A stretch of DNA of 64,000 nt from Flavobacterium sp. (GTDB taxonomy: Bacteria > Bacteroidota > Bacteroidia > Flavobacteriales > Flavobacteriaceae), in contig JAHEZJ010000005.1 of assembly GCA_023251135.1 (NCBI GenBank), forward strand, positions 1 through 64,000, in the 5' to 3' direction. Shown here piece by piece: positions 39,952 through 47,841 of this stretch. Under the pieces are notes generated by a model that was not told where the DNA came from, made no database searches, and was given only the letters and a program-made list of their open reading frames with translations. The translations under genes were made by a program, and so were the position numbers. How positions within the stretch are numbered: position 1 is the stretch's first letter; each line of letters starts with the position of its first letter.

Positions 39952-39988
39952 GTTTAGACCCTTGGATGATTCCACCCAAGGTCTAAAC
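39952..39988 (-). promoter_or_regulatory. Hairpin in the rplL-rpoB spacer (possible attenuator)
   Basis: Arms at 39952-39965 and 39976-39988 pair over 13 bp with one bulged C (core GTTTAGACC/GGTCTAAAC). In the transcript it lies just after the rplL stop and is followed by ATTTTTCG. Enterobacteria have a partial terminator at this place, so an attenuator lowering rpoBC relative to the ribosomal protein genes is a reasonable reading. Confidence 0.6.
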
Positions 39989-40009
39989 CTAGTTCTAAAC
40001 TGTGTTTTG

Positions 40010-40381
40010 TTATTTTAACTCAACAACAGCTCCAGCTTCTTCTAATGATTTTTTAAGACCTTCAGCCTCTTCTTTAGAAACACCTTCTTTAACGTTACTT
40101 GGAGCACCGTCAACTACATCTTTAGCTTCTTTAAGACCTAAACCTGTAAGTTCTTTTACTAATTTCACAACTGCTAATTTAGAAGCACCAGCTTCTTTTA
40201 ATACAACTGTAAATTCAGTTTGTGCTTCTTCAGCAGCACCTTCTCCACCACCAGCAGCAACTACTACAGCTGCAGCAGCAGGCTCGATACCATACTCGTC
40301 TTTTAATATTGTTGCTAATTCGTTAACTTCTTTAACTGTTAAGTTAACTAATTGTTCTGCGAATTGTTTCAAATCTGCCAT
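40010..40381 (-). CDS. rplL: 50S ribosomal protein L7/L12 (bL12)
   Basis: Ribosomal stalk protein of 123 aa. It has the N-terminal dimerisation helix region, the Ala/Gly-rich hinge (about 36-52), and the C-terminal factor-binding domain with [18 protein letters not shown]. It is placed between rplJ and rpoB as usual. Confidence 0.97.
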   Translation of the reverse strand: MADLKQFAEQLVNLTVKEVNELATILKDEYGIEPAAAAVVVAAGGGEGAAEEAQTEFTVVLKEAGASKLAVVKLVKELTGLGLKEAKDVVDGAPSNVKEGVSKEEAEGLKKSLEEAGAVVELK

Positions 40382-40473
40382 TTTTTCTATCGTTTAAAAT
40401 GATTTGTAAAATTATATTTTGTTTATTGTGCGCTATTTAAGCAGCAAGGAAAACAAGTTCCTCACTATAATTA

Positions 40474-40977
40474 TTAAGCCTCAGCTTCTTCTTCGCTACC
40501 AGCGAATTTGTTTTGTAAAGCTGAAATAATTCTTTGAGCTGGAGATTGTAACAATCCGATAAGCTCTCCAAGAAGTTCTTCTTTAGACTTAATAGTTGCT
40601 AATGCCTCTAATTGGTTATCTCCAATGTATACTTCAGAATTGATGTAAGCACCTTTTAAAACTGGTTTATCAGATTTCTTACGGAAATCTTTGATAATTT
40701 TTCCAGGAGCGTTAGCTACATCAGAAATGAAGATAGCACTATTACCAGTTAAAACTGTAGGTAAATCACCATAATCATTAGCAGAAGCTTCCATTGCTTT
40801 TGCAAGCAAAGTGTTCTTTACAACTTCTAATTTGATACCTGCTTTAAAACAAGCTCTTCTTAAGTTTGAAGTTGTTTCTGCGTTTAAACCAGAAATATCA
40901 GATACATAAATGATATTTGTACCAGCTAACTGCGCAGTTAAATTTTCAATCGCGATTGATTTTTCTTCTCTAGTCAT
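40474..40977 (-). CDS. rplJ: 50S ribosomal protein L10 (uL10)
   Basis: Stalk base protein of 167 aa that anchors L7/L12 dimers to the ribosome. The N-terminal rRNA-binding domain (TREEKSIAIENLTAQL, then ISGLNAETTSNLRR) and the C-terminal helix for L12 binding are present. Only 22 bases separate it from rplA, so there is no room for an L10 leader directly upstream. Confidence 0.97.
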   Translation of the reverse strand: MTREEKSIAIENLTAQLAGTNIIYVSDISGLNAETTSNLRRACFKAGIKLEVVKNTLLAKAMEASANDYGDLPTVLTGNSAIFISDVANAPGKIIKDFRKKSDKPVLKGAYINSEVYIGDNQLEALATIKSKEELLGELIGLLQSPAQRIISALQNKFAGSEEEAEA

Positions 40978-40999
40978 ACTAAAAATTTTTAACTACCAA

Positions 41000-41689
41000 T
41001 TATACTGCTTTTGGGTCTAATGCAATAGCAGGACTCATAGTGCTTGTAAGGTGAATACCTTTAATGTAGGTACCTTTAGCAGCAGTTGGTTTAAGTTTTA
41101 TTAATGTTTGAATAATTTCGTGTGCGTTGTCAACAATTTGCTCAGCTCCAAAAGAAACTTTACCAATTCCTGCGTGAACGATACCAGTTTTATCAACTTT
41201 AAAGTCAATTTTACCAGCTTTAACCTCTGCAACAGCTTTTGCAACATCCATAGTTACAGTACCTGTTTTAGGGTTTGGCATTAAACCTCTAGGTCCTAAA
41301 ATACGACCTAATGGACCTAATTTACCCATAACTGCTGGCATAGTGATGATCACATCAACATCTGTCCAACCGTCTTTAATTTTTTGTAAATAGTCATCAA
41401 GACCTACATAGTCTGCACCAGCTTCTTTAGCTTCCGCTTCTTTATCTGGAGTAACTAATGCTAATACTTTAACATCTTTACCTGTTCCGTGAGGTAATGT
41501 AACTACACCTCTAACCATTTGATTCGCTTTTCTTGGATCTACACCCAAACGAACTGCGATATCAACAGACTCATCAAATTTTGCAGAAGCAACTACTTTT
41601 AATAATGCCGCAGCATCTTTAAGAGAATATAGTTTGTTCTTTTCAATTTTTGAAGCAGCCTCTTTTTGCTTTTTTGTTAATTTTGCCAT
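41000..41689 (-). CDS. rplA: 50S ribosomal protein L1 (uL1)
   Basis: Ribosomal L1-stalk protein of 229 aa with the family signature around [15 protein letters not shown]. In other bacteria L1 also represses the rplKA mRNA. It lies 13 bases after rplK. Confidence 0.97.
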   Translation of the reverse strand: MAKLTKKQKEAASKIEKNKLYSLKDAAALLKVVASAKFDESVDIAVRLGVDPRKANQMVRGVVTLPHGTGKDVKVLALVTPDKEAEAKEAGADYVGLDDYLQKIKDGWTDVDVIITMPAVMGKLGPLGRILGPRGLMPNPKTGTVTMDVAKAVAEVKAGKIDFKVDKTGIVHAGIGKVSFGAEQIVDNAHEIIQTLIKLKPTAAKGTYIKGIHLTSTMSPAIALDPKAV

Positions 41690-41702
41690 GTCTTTTTCTT
41701 AA

Positions 41703-42140
41703 TTAAAAAGGAGCATCTCCTGATACGGTTATACCCATAGATCTAGCTGTTCCAGCAACCATACTCATTGCTTTTTCTACTGTAAAAGCATTTAAGTCAG
41801 GCATTTTGTCTTCAGCAATTGCTCTAATTTGTTCCCAAGTAACACTAGCTACTTTTTTACGATTAGGCTCACCAGAACCAGATTTTAGCTTTGCAGCTTC
41901 CATTAACTGAACCGCTGCTGGAGGAGTCTTAACGACAAAATCAAATGATTTGTCTTTATACACAGTGATTTGCACTGGGCATATTTTGCCAGGTTTATCC
42001 TGAGTTCTAGCATTAAATTGCTTACAGAACTCCATGATGTTTACCCCAGCAGCTCCTAAAGCAGGTCCAACCGGTGGCGACGGGTTCGCAGCACCTCCCT
42101 TAACTTGTAGTTTAACTACCTTACTAATTTCTTTAGCCAT
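41703..42140 (-). CDS. rplK: 50S ribosomal protein L11 (uL11)
   Basis: Factor-binding-site protein of 145 aa (start [16 protein letters not shown] at 42140). The proline-rich [13 protein letters not shown] segment and the C-terminal rRNA-binding domain (GTARSMGI) are intact. The open frame extends 14 codons further upstream into the nusG-rplK spacer, but the family start is at 42140. Confidence 0.96.
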   Translation of the reverse strand: MAKEISKVVKLQVKGGAANPSPPVGPALGAAGVNIMEFCKQFNARTQDKPGKICPVQITVYKDKSFDFVVKTPPAAVQLMEAAKLKSGSGEPNRKKVASVTWEQIRAIAEDKMPDLNAFTVEKAMSMVAGTARSMGITVSGDAPF

Positions 42141-42158
42141 TTTTAAAAAATTTAACAC

Positions 42159-42181
42159 TGCAATCAATGGAAGCGATTGCA
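42159..42181 (-). promoter_or_regulatory. Short hairpin in the nusG-rplK spacer
   Basis: Perfect 7-bp arms TGCAATC (42159-42165) and GATTGCA (42175-42181), loop of 9, ending 18 bases before the rplK start. This is the place where L1 autoregulates rplKA in other bacteria, but the sequence was not matched to the L1 target motif. Confidence 0.35.
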
Positions 42182-42207
42182 ATGGATATTATATATGTAA
42201 CAAAAAA

Positions 42208-42759
42208 TTATACTTTTTCAACTTGCATAAAGCTTAATTCTAATGGTGTTTTTCTTCCGAAAATCTTAACCATTACTTCAAGTTTACGCTTTTCTTCATT
42301 GATTTTTTCAACCGAACCGTTAAATCCGTTAAAAGGACCATCGATCACTTTAACCGTTTCACCAAGGCTGAAAGGAATAGAACGAGTATCTGTATTTACA
42401 GCTAACTCATCTACTTTACCTAACATTCTATTTACTTCAGAAAGTCTCAAAGGAACAGGTTCTCCACCTTTGATCTCACCTAAAAATCCAATTACACTAG
42501 TAATAGACTTAATAATATGAGGTATCTCACCAACCAAATTGGCTTCGATCATAACATATCCAGGGAAATAAACTTTATCCTTAGACATTTTCTTTCCTTC
42601 TTTTACAGTAACTACTTTTTCTGTAGGTACCAAAACTTGGGAAACATAATCGCCCATACCTAATCTGGCAATCTCAGTTTCGATGTAAGCTTTGACTTTG
42701 TTTTCCTGTCCGCTTACAGCTCTAACCACGTACCATTTTTTCACATTATTATCTGCCAT
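42208..42759 (-). CDS. nusG: Transcription termination/antitermination protein NusG
   Basis: Protein of 183 aa that binds RNA polymerase and couples it to the ribosome or Rho. The NGN domain (KKWYVVRAVSGQENKVK, then FPGYVMIEA) and the C-terminal KOW domain (GETVKVIDGPFNGFNG) are intact. ATG at 42759 is preferred over the GTG one codon upstream. It lies 10 bases after secE. Confidence 0.96.
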   Translation of the reverse strand: MADNNVKKWYVVRAVSGQENKVKAYIETEIARLGMGDYVSQVLVPTEKVVTVKEGKKMSKDKVYFPGYVMIEANLVGEIPHIIKSITSVIGFLGEIKGGEPVPLRLSEVNRMLGKVDELAVNTDTRSIPFSLGETVKVIDGPFNGFNGSVEKINEEKRKLEVMVKIFGRKTPLELSFMQVEKV

Positions 42760-42769
42760 CACAAAAAAA

Positions 42770-42967
42770 TTATCCTTTTAACCAGTTAAAAAATCCAGCC
42801 AAAGCTTTTGCAAAAAATTCGTCTACTCCCCATGTTGCCAAAGCGAATAAGATCGAAAATACAGCCACAACAATTGTCAATTTTTGAACCTCAGCCCAAG
42901 CAGGCCAAGTAACATTTGACTTTAACTCTTCGAAAGCCTCTGATAAATAATTAGTAACTTTTGTCAT
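42770..42967 (-). CDS. secE: Preprotein translocase subunit SecE
   Basis: Small single-helix subunit of the SecYEG channel, 65 aa. The amphipathic segment (YLSEAFEELKSNVTWPAWAE) precedes one membrane helix (about 29-52). It is always next to nusG in this gene order, which supports the call. Confidence 0.95.
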   Translation of the reverse strand: MTKVTNYLSEAFEELKSNVTWPAWAEVQKLTIVVAVFSILFALATWGVDEFFAKALAGFFNWLKG

Positions 42968-42985
42968 TTGATATATTTTTTATTG

Positions 42986-43056
42986 CACGGGCGGAGGGAT
43001 TCGAACCCCCATCAACGGTTTTGGAGACCGCTATTCTACCCTTGAACTACGCCCGT
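42986..43056 (-). tRNA. trnW: tRNA-Trp (CCA)
   Basis: Cloverleaf on the minus strand: acceptor ACGGGCG/CGCCCGT, D arm with AGTTCAAGGGTAGAAT, anticodon loop TCTCCAAAA with anticodon CCA, and T arm GGGGGTTCGAATCCC. CCA is not encoded. It lies between tuf and secE. Confidence 0.95.
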
Positions 43057-43059
43057 AAT

Positions 43060-43102
43060 TAAAAGCCAGTGACTTCAGTTAAGAAAATCAACTGGCTTTT
43101 TT
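43060..43102 (-). terminator. Possible terminator between tuf and tRNA-Trp
   Basis: AAAAGCCAGT and ACTGGCTTTT are complementary around a loop of about 20 bases. The T-run is better on the plus strand (seven T) than on the minus strand (four T), so on the operon strand it may only partly terminate. Confidence 0.45.
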
Positions 43103-43118
43103 TATAATTTTTATAGGA

Positions 43119-44306
43119 TTATCCTACGATTTCAGTCACCTGACCTGCTCCTACAGTTCTACCACCTTCACGGATAGCGAAACGTAAACCTACGCTCATT
43201 GCGATTGGGCTTAATAAAGAAACATTGATAGTCAAGTTATCTCCTGGCATTACCATCTCTACTCCTTCTGGTAAAGTAATAACTCCTGTTACGTCAGTTG
43301 TACGTACGTAGAACTGTGGACGGTAGTTATTGTGGAATGGAGTGTGACGTCCACCTTCTTCTTTTTTCAAGATATACACCTCAGCTTTGAAAGTAGCGTG
43401 TGGTTTTACTGATCCTGGCTTAATGATAACCATTCCTCTTTTGATAGATTCTTTATCAATACCTCTTAACAATAAACCTACGTTATCTCCAGCTTCACCT
43501 CTATCAAGGATTTTACGGAACATCTCAACTCCTGTAATAGTAGAAGTTAATTTATCAGCTCCCATACCAATGATTTCAACTGGATCTCCTGTATTAGCAA
43601 TACCTGTTTCGATACGACCTGTAGCAACAGTTCCACGACCAGTAATTGTAAATACGTCTTCAACCGGCATCAAGAATGGTTTTGCTACGTCACGCACTGG
43701 CTCTTCGATCCAAGCATCAACAGCTTCCATTAATTCAATGATTTTTGGTACCCAAGCAGGATCATTATTCAATCCTCCTAAAGCAGAACCTTGAACTACA
43801 GGACCATTATCTCCATCATATTCGTAGAAAGATAATAAATCTCTAATTTCCATCTCAACAAGCTCTAACAACTCAGCATCATCAACCATATCCACTTTGT
43901 TCATGAAAACAACGATTCTTGGAATACCAACCTGACGACCTAAAAGGATGTGCTCACGAGTTTGTGGCATTGGACCATCTGTAGCAGCAACTACTAAGAT
44001 AGCTCCGTCCATTTGAGCTGCTCCAGTAACCATGTTCTTTACGTAATCCGCGTGACCTGGACAGTCAACGTGAGCGTAGTGACGGTTAGCTGTTTCATAC
44101 TCTACGTGTGATGTATTAATAGTAATACCTCTTTCTTTCTCCTCTGGAGCGTTATCGATTTGATCAAACGATTTTGCTTGACAATAACCAGCATCAGACA
44201 ATACTTTTGTAATTGCTGCAGTTAATGTAGTTTTTCCGTGATCCACGTGTCCAATTGTACCTATGTTTAAGTGCGGTTTGGAACGATTAAAATTCTCCTT
44301 TGCCAT
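43119..44306 (-). CDS. tuf: Elongation factor Tu
   Basis: GTPase of 395 aa that brings aminoacyl-tRNA to the ribosome. The G1 motif GHVDHGKTT, the effector region [13 protein letters not shown], the G3 motif [11 protein letters not shown] and the G4 motif NKVD are all intact, followed by two beta-barrel domains. It lies downstream of tRNA-Thr, tRNA-Tyr and tRNA-Thr, as tufB does in enterobacteria. Confidence 0.97.
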   Translation of the reverse strand: MAKENFNRSKPHLNIGTIGHVDHGKTTLTAAITKVLSDAGYCQAKSFDQIDNAPEEKERGITINTSHVEYETANRHYAHVDCPGHADYVKNMVTGAAQMDGAILVVAATDGPMPQTREHILLGRQVGIPRIVVFMNKVDMVDDAELLELVEMEIRDLLSFYEYDGDNGPVVQGSALGGLNNDPAWVPKIIELMEAVDAWIEEPVRDVAKPFLMPVEDVFTITGRGTVATGRIETGIANTGDPVEIIGMGADKLTSTITGVEMFRKILDRGEAGDNVGLLLRGIDKESIKRGMVIIKPGSVKPHATFKAEVYILKKEEGGRHTPFHNNYRPQFYVRTTDVTGVITLPEGVEMVMPGDNLTINVSLLSPIAMSVGLRFAIREGGRTVGAGQVTEIVG

Positions 44307-44361
44307 TTTACTTAATTTTTAATCTTAGTTATATATTAATTTTCAATTTCCTACTTACTTG

Positions 44362-44433
44362 AGCCAACTACGGGAATTGAACCCGTGACCTCTTCCTTAC
44401 CAAGGAAGCACTCTACCCCTGAGCTAAGTCGGC
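44362..44433 (-). tRNA. trnT: tRNA-Thr (GGU)
   Basis: Minus-strand cloverleaf: acceptor GCCGACT/AGTTGGC (one G-U pair), anticodon stem CTTCC/GGAAG with loop TTGGTAA (anticodon GGT), and T arm ACGGGTTCAATTCCCGT. About 55 bases upstream of tuf. Confidence 0.95.
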
Positions 44434-44515
44434 AGAGAGTTCTGACTTTTGAATTTAAATTTCAAGTTAAACACCTGAAAATCATAGCTCAAAATCTTAA
44501 CTACTTCTTTATTTG

Positions 44516-44596
44516 TGGGGAGAGCAGGATTCGAACCTGCGAAGTTCACACAGCAGATTTACAGTCTGCCCTCGTTGGCCGCTTGAGTATCTCCCC
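44516..44596 (-). tRNA. trnY: tRNA-Tyr (GUA)
   Basis: Minus-strand cloverleaf of 81 bases with the long variable arm expected for tRNA-Tyr. Acceptor GGGGAGA/TCTCCCC, anticodon stem GCAGA/TCTGC with loop CTGTAAA (anticodon GTA), and T arm GCAGGTTCGAATCCTGC. Confidence 0.95.
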
Positions 44597-44720
44597 TAAT
44601 AACTTATGATTTCAGTTTTGTGATTTTAGATTTAAATCCCGAATCTCTTCCTTAATCATAATTACTTTTTTTTTCAATAATTTTAAAGAACAATTTCAAA
44701 TCGCATTTGAAATATTTTTG

Positions 44721-44794
44721 AGCCGATAGAGGGACTCGAACCCACGACCTGCTGATTACAAATCAGCTGCTCTAGCCAGCTGAGCTACATCGGC
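44721..44794 (-). tRNA. trnT: tRNA-Thr (UGU)
   Basis: Minus-strand cloverleaf: acceptor GCCGATG with TATCGGC (one mismatch/G-U), anticodon stem GCTGA/TCAGC with loop TTTGTAA (anticodon TGT), and T arm GTGGGTTCGAGTCCC. First gene of the tRNA-tuf transcript. Confidence 0.94.
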
Positions 44795-44803
44795 AATTGC
44801 ATT

Positions 44804-44830
44804 AAAAAAGTCCGCTATTTCTAACGGACT
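44804..44830 (-). terminator. Terminator of the xerC-hpf transcript
   Basis: On the minus strand AGTCCGT pairs with GCGGACT (one G-T pair allowed at the tip), loop of about 8, followed by six T. It lies 54 bases after the hpf stop and overlaps the expected start point of the tRNA-tuf promoter. Confidence 0.75.
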
Positions 44831-44831
44831 G

Positions 44832-44860
44832 CAAATGTAGCCATTTTATCTTTTAATCAA
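44832..44860 (-). promoter_or_regulatory. Promoter of the tRNA-Thr/Tyr/Thr-tuf transcript
   Basis: On the minus strand TTG (44860-44858), an 18-base spacer, then TACATTTG (44839-44832): a full match to the Bacteroidota consensus of TTG at -33 and TAnnTTTG at -7. It lies 37 bases upstream of the first tRNA. Confidence 0.75.
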
Positions 44861-44884
44861 AACATTTTTTGAAAAAAATTTCAA

Positions 44885-45187
44885 TTATATATGTGCTCTT
44901 ATTTTTTCTTTCCTTTTTACAAGTAACCTCTCTAGTGATTCAGCCGAAAGTTCGACCGCCTCTTCGAATGTTTTACACTGCTTTTTAACCAAAAAATCAT
45001 CCCCCGGTACATTAATCTTAATCTCTACTGCTTTATTCTCCTTGTCACTTGTTCTCTCTACTTTTAAGAAAACATCCGCCGAAACAACACGATCATAATA
45101 TTTTTCCAATTTATCCATTCTCTCCTGAATAAAATCTACCAATTTTCTGTCAACAGCAAAGTTAACTGCATGAACATCTACCTTCAT
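44885..45187 (-). CDS. hpf: Ribosome hibernation promoting factor (HPF/RaiA family, short)
   Basis: Protein of 100 aa that binds the ribosome's decoding region in slow or starved cells. The beta-alpha-beta fold signatures KVDVHAVNFAVDRKLVDFI and VEIKINVPGDDFLVKK are present; it lacks the long dimerisation tail of long HPF. The start at 45187 matches the family; the open frame runs 19 codons further into the end of xerC. It lies 31 bases after xerC and is probably co-transcribed. Confidence 0.93.
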   Translation of the reverse strand: MKVDVHAVNFAVDRKLVDFIQERMDKLEKYYDRVVSADVFLKVERTSDKENKAVEIKINVPGDDFLVKKQCKTFEEAVELSAESLERLLVKRKEKIRAHI

Positions 45188-45218
45188 AATACAAATTTTA
45201 GGGTTAAACATTTCAGAA

Positions 45219-46115
45219 TTACTGTTTGTTTCTAGGATGCGCATTTGTATATACTTTTTTAAGTTCCGCTAAACTATTATGAGTATAGACTTGTGTAGAC
45301 GCCAAACTCGAATGCCCCAATAATTCCTTAACTGAATTTAAATCTGCTCCGTTATTTAATAAGTGAGTCGCAAAAGTATGCCGAAGCACATGCGGACTCT
45401 TTTTTACCTTTTCAGAGACTTTACTAAAGTAAGAATTTATTAATCGATACACAAAAGATTCACTCAATTTTAACCCTTTGCCCGAAATAAAAAAATAATC
45501 CTCATCGACTATCTTTTCAATCAAAGCCCTTTCCTTTAAATACAAATTCAACTGCTCTGCAATTATTGGCAATATCGGAACAACACGTTCTTTATTTCGC
45601 TTCCCCAAAACCTTAAGTACCCCAGAAGACAAATCAACATTATACTTCATCAAATGAATCAACTCCGCTCTTCGCATTCCTGTAGCATAAAGAAGATCTA
45701 CAATCAGCCTGTCACGAATTTCTTCGAACCCACAAGGATTACCAACCTCCAACATCAAATCCGTTAGTTCTTTTTCAGAAAAAGGGATCTGAATAATTTT
45801 AGGCGTCTTTAATGCTTTGTGCTTTAGCATCGGACTCACCTCAATTTGCTTTGTTTTTAAAAGAAATTTATAAAACGCCTTCAAAGACGCCATTTTTCGA
45901 TTGACCGAAACATTAGAAACTCCTCCATCCACCAAAGAAACAATCCAACTCCTAATCTGACCGTAATTCACCTGCTCAATTGCATCCTGCTCAAAAGCAA
46001 CCTTATTAAACTCCTCAAAAGACGAGATGTCGTTCAGATAAGCCACAACAGTATGTGCCGAATACTTTTTCTCCAGCTCCAAATACTCACGAAACGCCTC
46101 TTTATTTGATTTCAT
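45219..46115 (-). CDS. xerC: Tyrosine recombinase XerC
   Basis: Site-specific recombinase of 298 aa, probably one of the pair resolving chromosome dimers at dif. The N-terminal SAM-like core-binding domain is at about 1-90. Catalytic residues are R148 (ATGMRR), H242 and R245 (HVLRHT), H268 (LLGHSS) and nucleophile Y277 (TQVYTH). Its place between rpsU and hpf, in the housekeeping cluster, argues for a Xer role and against a mobile-element integrase. Confidence 0.92.
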   Translation of the reverse strand: MKSNKEAFREYLELEKKYSAHTVVAYLNDISSFEEFNKVAFEQDAIEQVNYGQIRSWIVSLVDGGVSNVSVNRKMASLKAFYKFLLKTKQIEVSPMLKHKALKTPKIIQIPFSEKELTDLMLEVGNPCGFEEIRDRLIVDLLYATGMRRAELIHLMKYNVDLSSGVLKVLGKRNKERVVPILPIIAEQLNLYLKERALIEKIVDEDYFFISGKGLKLSESFVYRLINSYFSKVSEKVKKSPHVLRHTFATHLLNNGADLNSVKELLGHSSLASTQVYTHNSLAELKKVYTNAHPRNKQ

Positions 46116-46181
46116 AAAAACACAAGACTACAACACCATTACAACTGCAAAATCAGACACAAAACAGTAAATTTTAAACAC

Positions 46182-46228
46182 AAAAAAACCGTTAGCATCA
46201 AAGTTATATTTTTTTGATGACTAACGGT
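46182..46228 (-). terminator. Intrinsic terminator after rpsU
   Basis: Stem ACCGTTAG (46188-46195) with CTAACGGT (46221-46228), extended by CATCAAA pairing, followed on the minus strand by a T-run. It separates rpsU from xerC. Confidence 0.85.
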
Positions 46229-46250
46229 AATTATTTTTGAAAAGCTACTA

Positions 46251-46445
46251 CTAACTCTCTAAACTGTCTCTCAAGTTTTGGATGTAAGCCGCTTTTTGAA
46301 TTTGAGCTCTTTTGATTACAGAAGGCTTAATAAAAGCAGTACGTGCTCTTAATTGACGAACAGTTCCTGTTTTATCAAATTTTCTTTTATAGCGCTTTAA
46401 TGCTCTATCGATATTTTCTCCGTCTTTAATTGGTATAATTAACAT
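46251..46445 (-). CDS. rpsU: 30S ribosomal protein S21 (bS21)
   Basis: Small basic ribosomal protein of 64 aa, family signature IDRALKRYKRKFDKTG. In Flavobacterium bS21, with bS18 and bS6, helps to bury the anti-Shine-Dalgarno end of 16S rRNA. This gene carries a full AGGAGGTG ahead of its start, unlike its neighbours, and its own -7 box and terminator, consistent with separate, self-controlled expression. Confidence 0.95.
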   Translation of the reverse strand: MLIIPIKDGENIDRALKRYKRKFDKTGTVRQLRARTAFIKPSVIKRAQIQKAAYIQNLRDSLES

Positions 46446-46453
46446 AATATTGA

Positions 46454-46461
46454 CACCTCCT
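46454..46461 (-). promoter_or_regulatory. Strong Shine-Dalgarno sequence of rpsU
   Basis: AGGAGGTG on the minus strand, 8 bases before the ATG of rpsU, fully complementary to the 16S rRNA 3' end. Other genes in the window lack anything comparable. Confidence 0.9.
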
Positions 46462-46474
46462 CTCGTTAAGGCTG

Positions 46475-46482
46475 CAAAAGTA
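46475..46482 (-). promoter_or_regulatory. Putative -7 box of rpsU
   Basis: TACTTTTG on the minus strand matches TAnnTTTG, 13 bases upstream of the Shine-Dalgarno sequence, predicting a very short leader. No clear TTG at -33. Confidence 0.5.
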
Positions 46483-46615
46483 TATATTAATTATGAATTA
46501 CGAGTCATAAAATGTGATTTTTTTTTATGTGAGATGTAAGATGTGAAATGTAGCATGTATACTGAGTTAATTAATAACCCATATCTCGCATTTTACTTTT
46601 CACAATTCACAAAAT

Positions 46616-46672
46616 CTACTCTTTAAGTAAGTTTTCGGAAACAACCACTTTCTGAACACACTCAAATTGTAT
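46616..46672 (-). pseudogene. Partial duplicate of the acyl-CoA dehydrogenase 3' end
   Basis: The first 44 or so bases match 50127-50175, the end of the acyl-CoA dehydrogenase gene, with a 19-base identical core at the stop end and about four substitutions. Read on the minus strand it gives VQKVVVSENLLKE-stop against IQKVVISRNLLKE-stop in the intact gene, so it is a true gene-end remnant. It lies on the far side of the accessory block at 46693-50069. Confidence 0.7.
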
Positions 46673-46692
46673 CAATATTTATAAACAAAGCT

Positions 46693-47217
46693 CTAGTTCT
46701 TTATCGTTCTTTCTCCATAATCATCATAGCCAAATGGATTCTTCCATTTAACCGGATAAACAACAAACTGCTTATCATTTATAATTTCTATTACATAAGT
46801 TTTAAAAATATTGTCTTTTGTTATTGGACGGTGGTAAATATCTTTTTTTCTTTTATAAAAATCCAATAGTTTTTTACTCCCTGCTATCTCTTTCTTTTTC
46901 AACTCCACTATATTCAAAACCTTATATTCTTCAATTTTTTTTACATCAATAGTATCAGCTTTATCGACACACAACAATGAAATATAATTATCATTTCTTC
47001 CTCTATTACCGCACTCCTCAACCTTAACACCAGTAGTTTCTTTTATGCAATTCAAATTAAAAATTATACCATTATGCTCTTCGGAAAAAACTTTTTCAAC
47101 TTTTGGACAAATTGGATTGTAATTATACCCTATATAAATTCTTGTTTTTTCTATTTTCTGCCCATACCCAACAGAAATAAATAGCAAAAAACAAATGTTA
47201 GTTAAAATACGGTTCAT
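46693..47217 (-). CDS. Secreted hypothetical protein
   Basis: Protein of 174 aa with a signal peptide (about 1-19, ending GYGQ) and a mature part with four cysteines (ICPKV, LNCI, VEECG, LLCVD). No family recognised. It lies in the accessory block downstream of two paralogous secreted proteins and is probably the last gene of that group. The composition is AT-rich with many Lys and Ile residues, like the rest of the block. Confidence 0.7.
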   Translation of the reverse strand: MNRILTNICFLLFISVGYGQKIEKTRIYIGYNYNPICPKVEKVFSEEHNGIIFNLNCIKETTGVKVEECGNRGRNDNYISLLCVDKADTIDVKKIEEYKVLNIVELKKKEIAGSKKLLDFYKRKKDIYHRPITKDNIFKTYVIEIINDKQFVVYPVKWKNPFGYDDYGERTIKN

Positions 47218-47302
47218 CTTTATAAATATTTAAAAACTTTCATCCTGAGAAATTAACACCCAAACTAGAGCTGGGCACAATCCGACATAGTCATTATACC
47301 TA

Positions 47303-47782
47303 TTAATCAACAACATCCATAGTATATGTTTTCCACTTTAAATAAGTACCATCTTTTAGTTGATGAATAATATAACTCGGATCTTTTACAAAATAAATAC
47401 TATCTTGAAATTGTTTGATGGTTATAAGTTTAATACCTTTTAATGATTTTAATTTTTCAGGCTTTCCACCCCAAGAATAAAACCCTATAGAAAAATCAGG
47501 AAGCCTAACTTCGCTAGGATTTTCCCCACTTGTTCTTATGTTTTTCACCCTTTCATTATAAATCTTAATTGCCTTATCCCTTTCTTTTTTAGATTCATAT
47601 TTTTTTACATAAATACTAAAATGAACCCCACTTGTATCTTTATCAATAGTATACTCTCTGAGCGCTTTACTTTTTAAATCTAAAAAAACGATCTTACTAT
47701 TTCGTTTTTTTTCTACTTGTGAAAACGATAAATAAAAACTGCTTAGAAATAAAAAAACAAGCAAAAATTTTATTGGTGACAT
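47303..47782 (-). CDS. Secreted hypothetical protein, paralogue of the next upstream gene
   Basis: Protein of 159 aa with a signal peptide (about 1-21, ending SFSQ). It is clearly related to the protein of 47842-48297 along its full length: SKALREYTIDKDTSGVHFSIY against DKSLREYSINKDTTGASFSIY, then YVKKYESKKER, LKSLKGIKLITIKQFQ, and a C-terminal YIIHQLKDGTYLKW. No known family recognised. Probably co-transcribed with the lipoprotein gene upstream. Confidence 0.75.
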   Translation of the reverse strand: MSPIKFLLVFLFLSSFYLSFSQVEKKRNSKIVFLDLKSKALREYTIDKDTSGVHFSIYVKKYESKKERDKAIKIYNERVKNIRTSGENPSEVRLPDFSIGFYSWGGKPEKLKSLKGIKLITIKQFQDSIYFVKDPSYIIHQLKDGTYLKWKTYTMDVVD

Positions 47783-47841
47783 GGCGTATTGGTATCTATA
47801 AAATTATATTCTAACTACTATTCTTTACTCTATAATCAAAG

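Noticed and set aside
40002..40397. Open frame of 131 codons on the plus strand across rplL
   Set aside because: Complement of the Ala-rich rplL gene; Ser/Ala/Thr-rich translation without family features.
40978..40999. L10 leader between rplA and rplJ
   Set aside because: Only 22 bases separate the genes, too short for the known leader structure.
45219..46115. XerC-type recombinase as the integrase of the nearby accessory block
   Set aside because: It lies in the conserved rpsU-xerC-hpf order and outside the repeated gene ends, and matches a housekeeping Xer recombinase.
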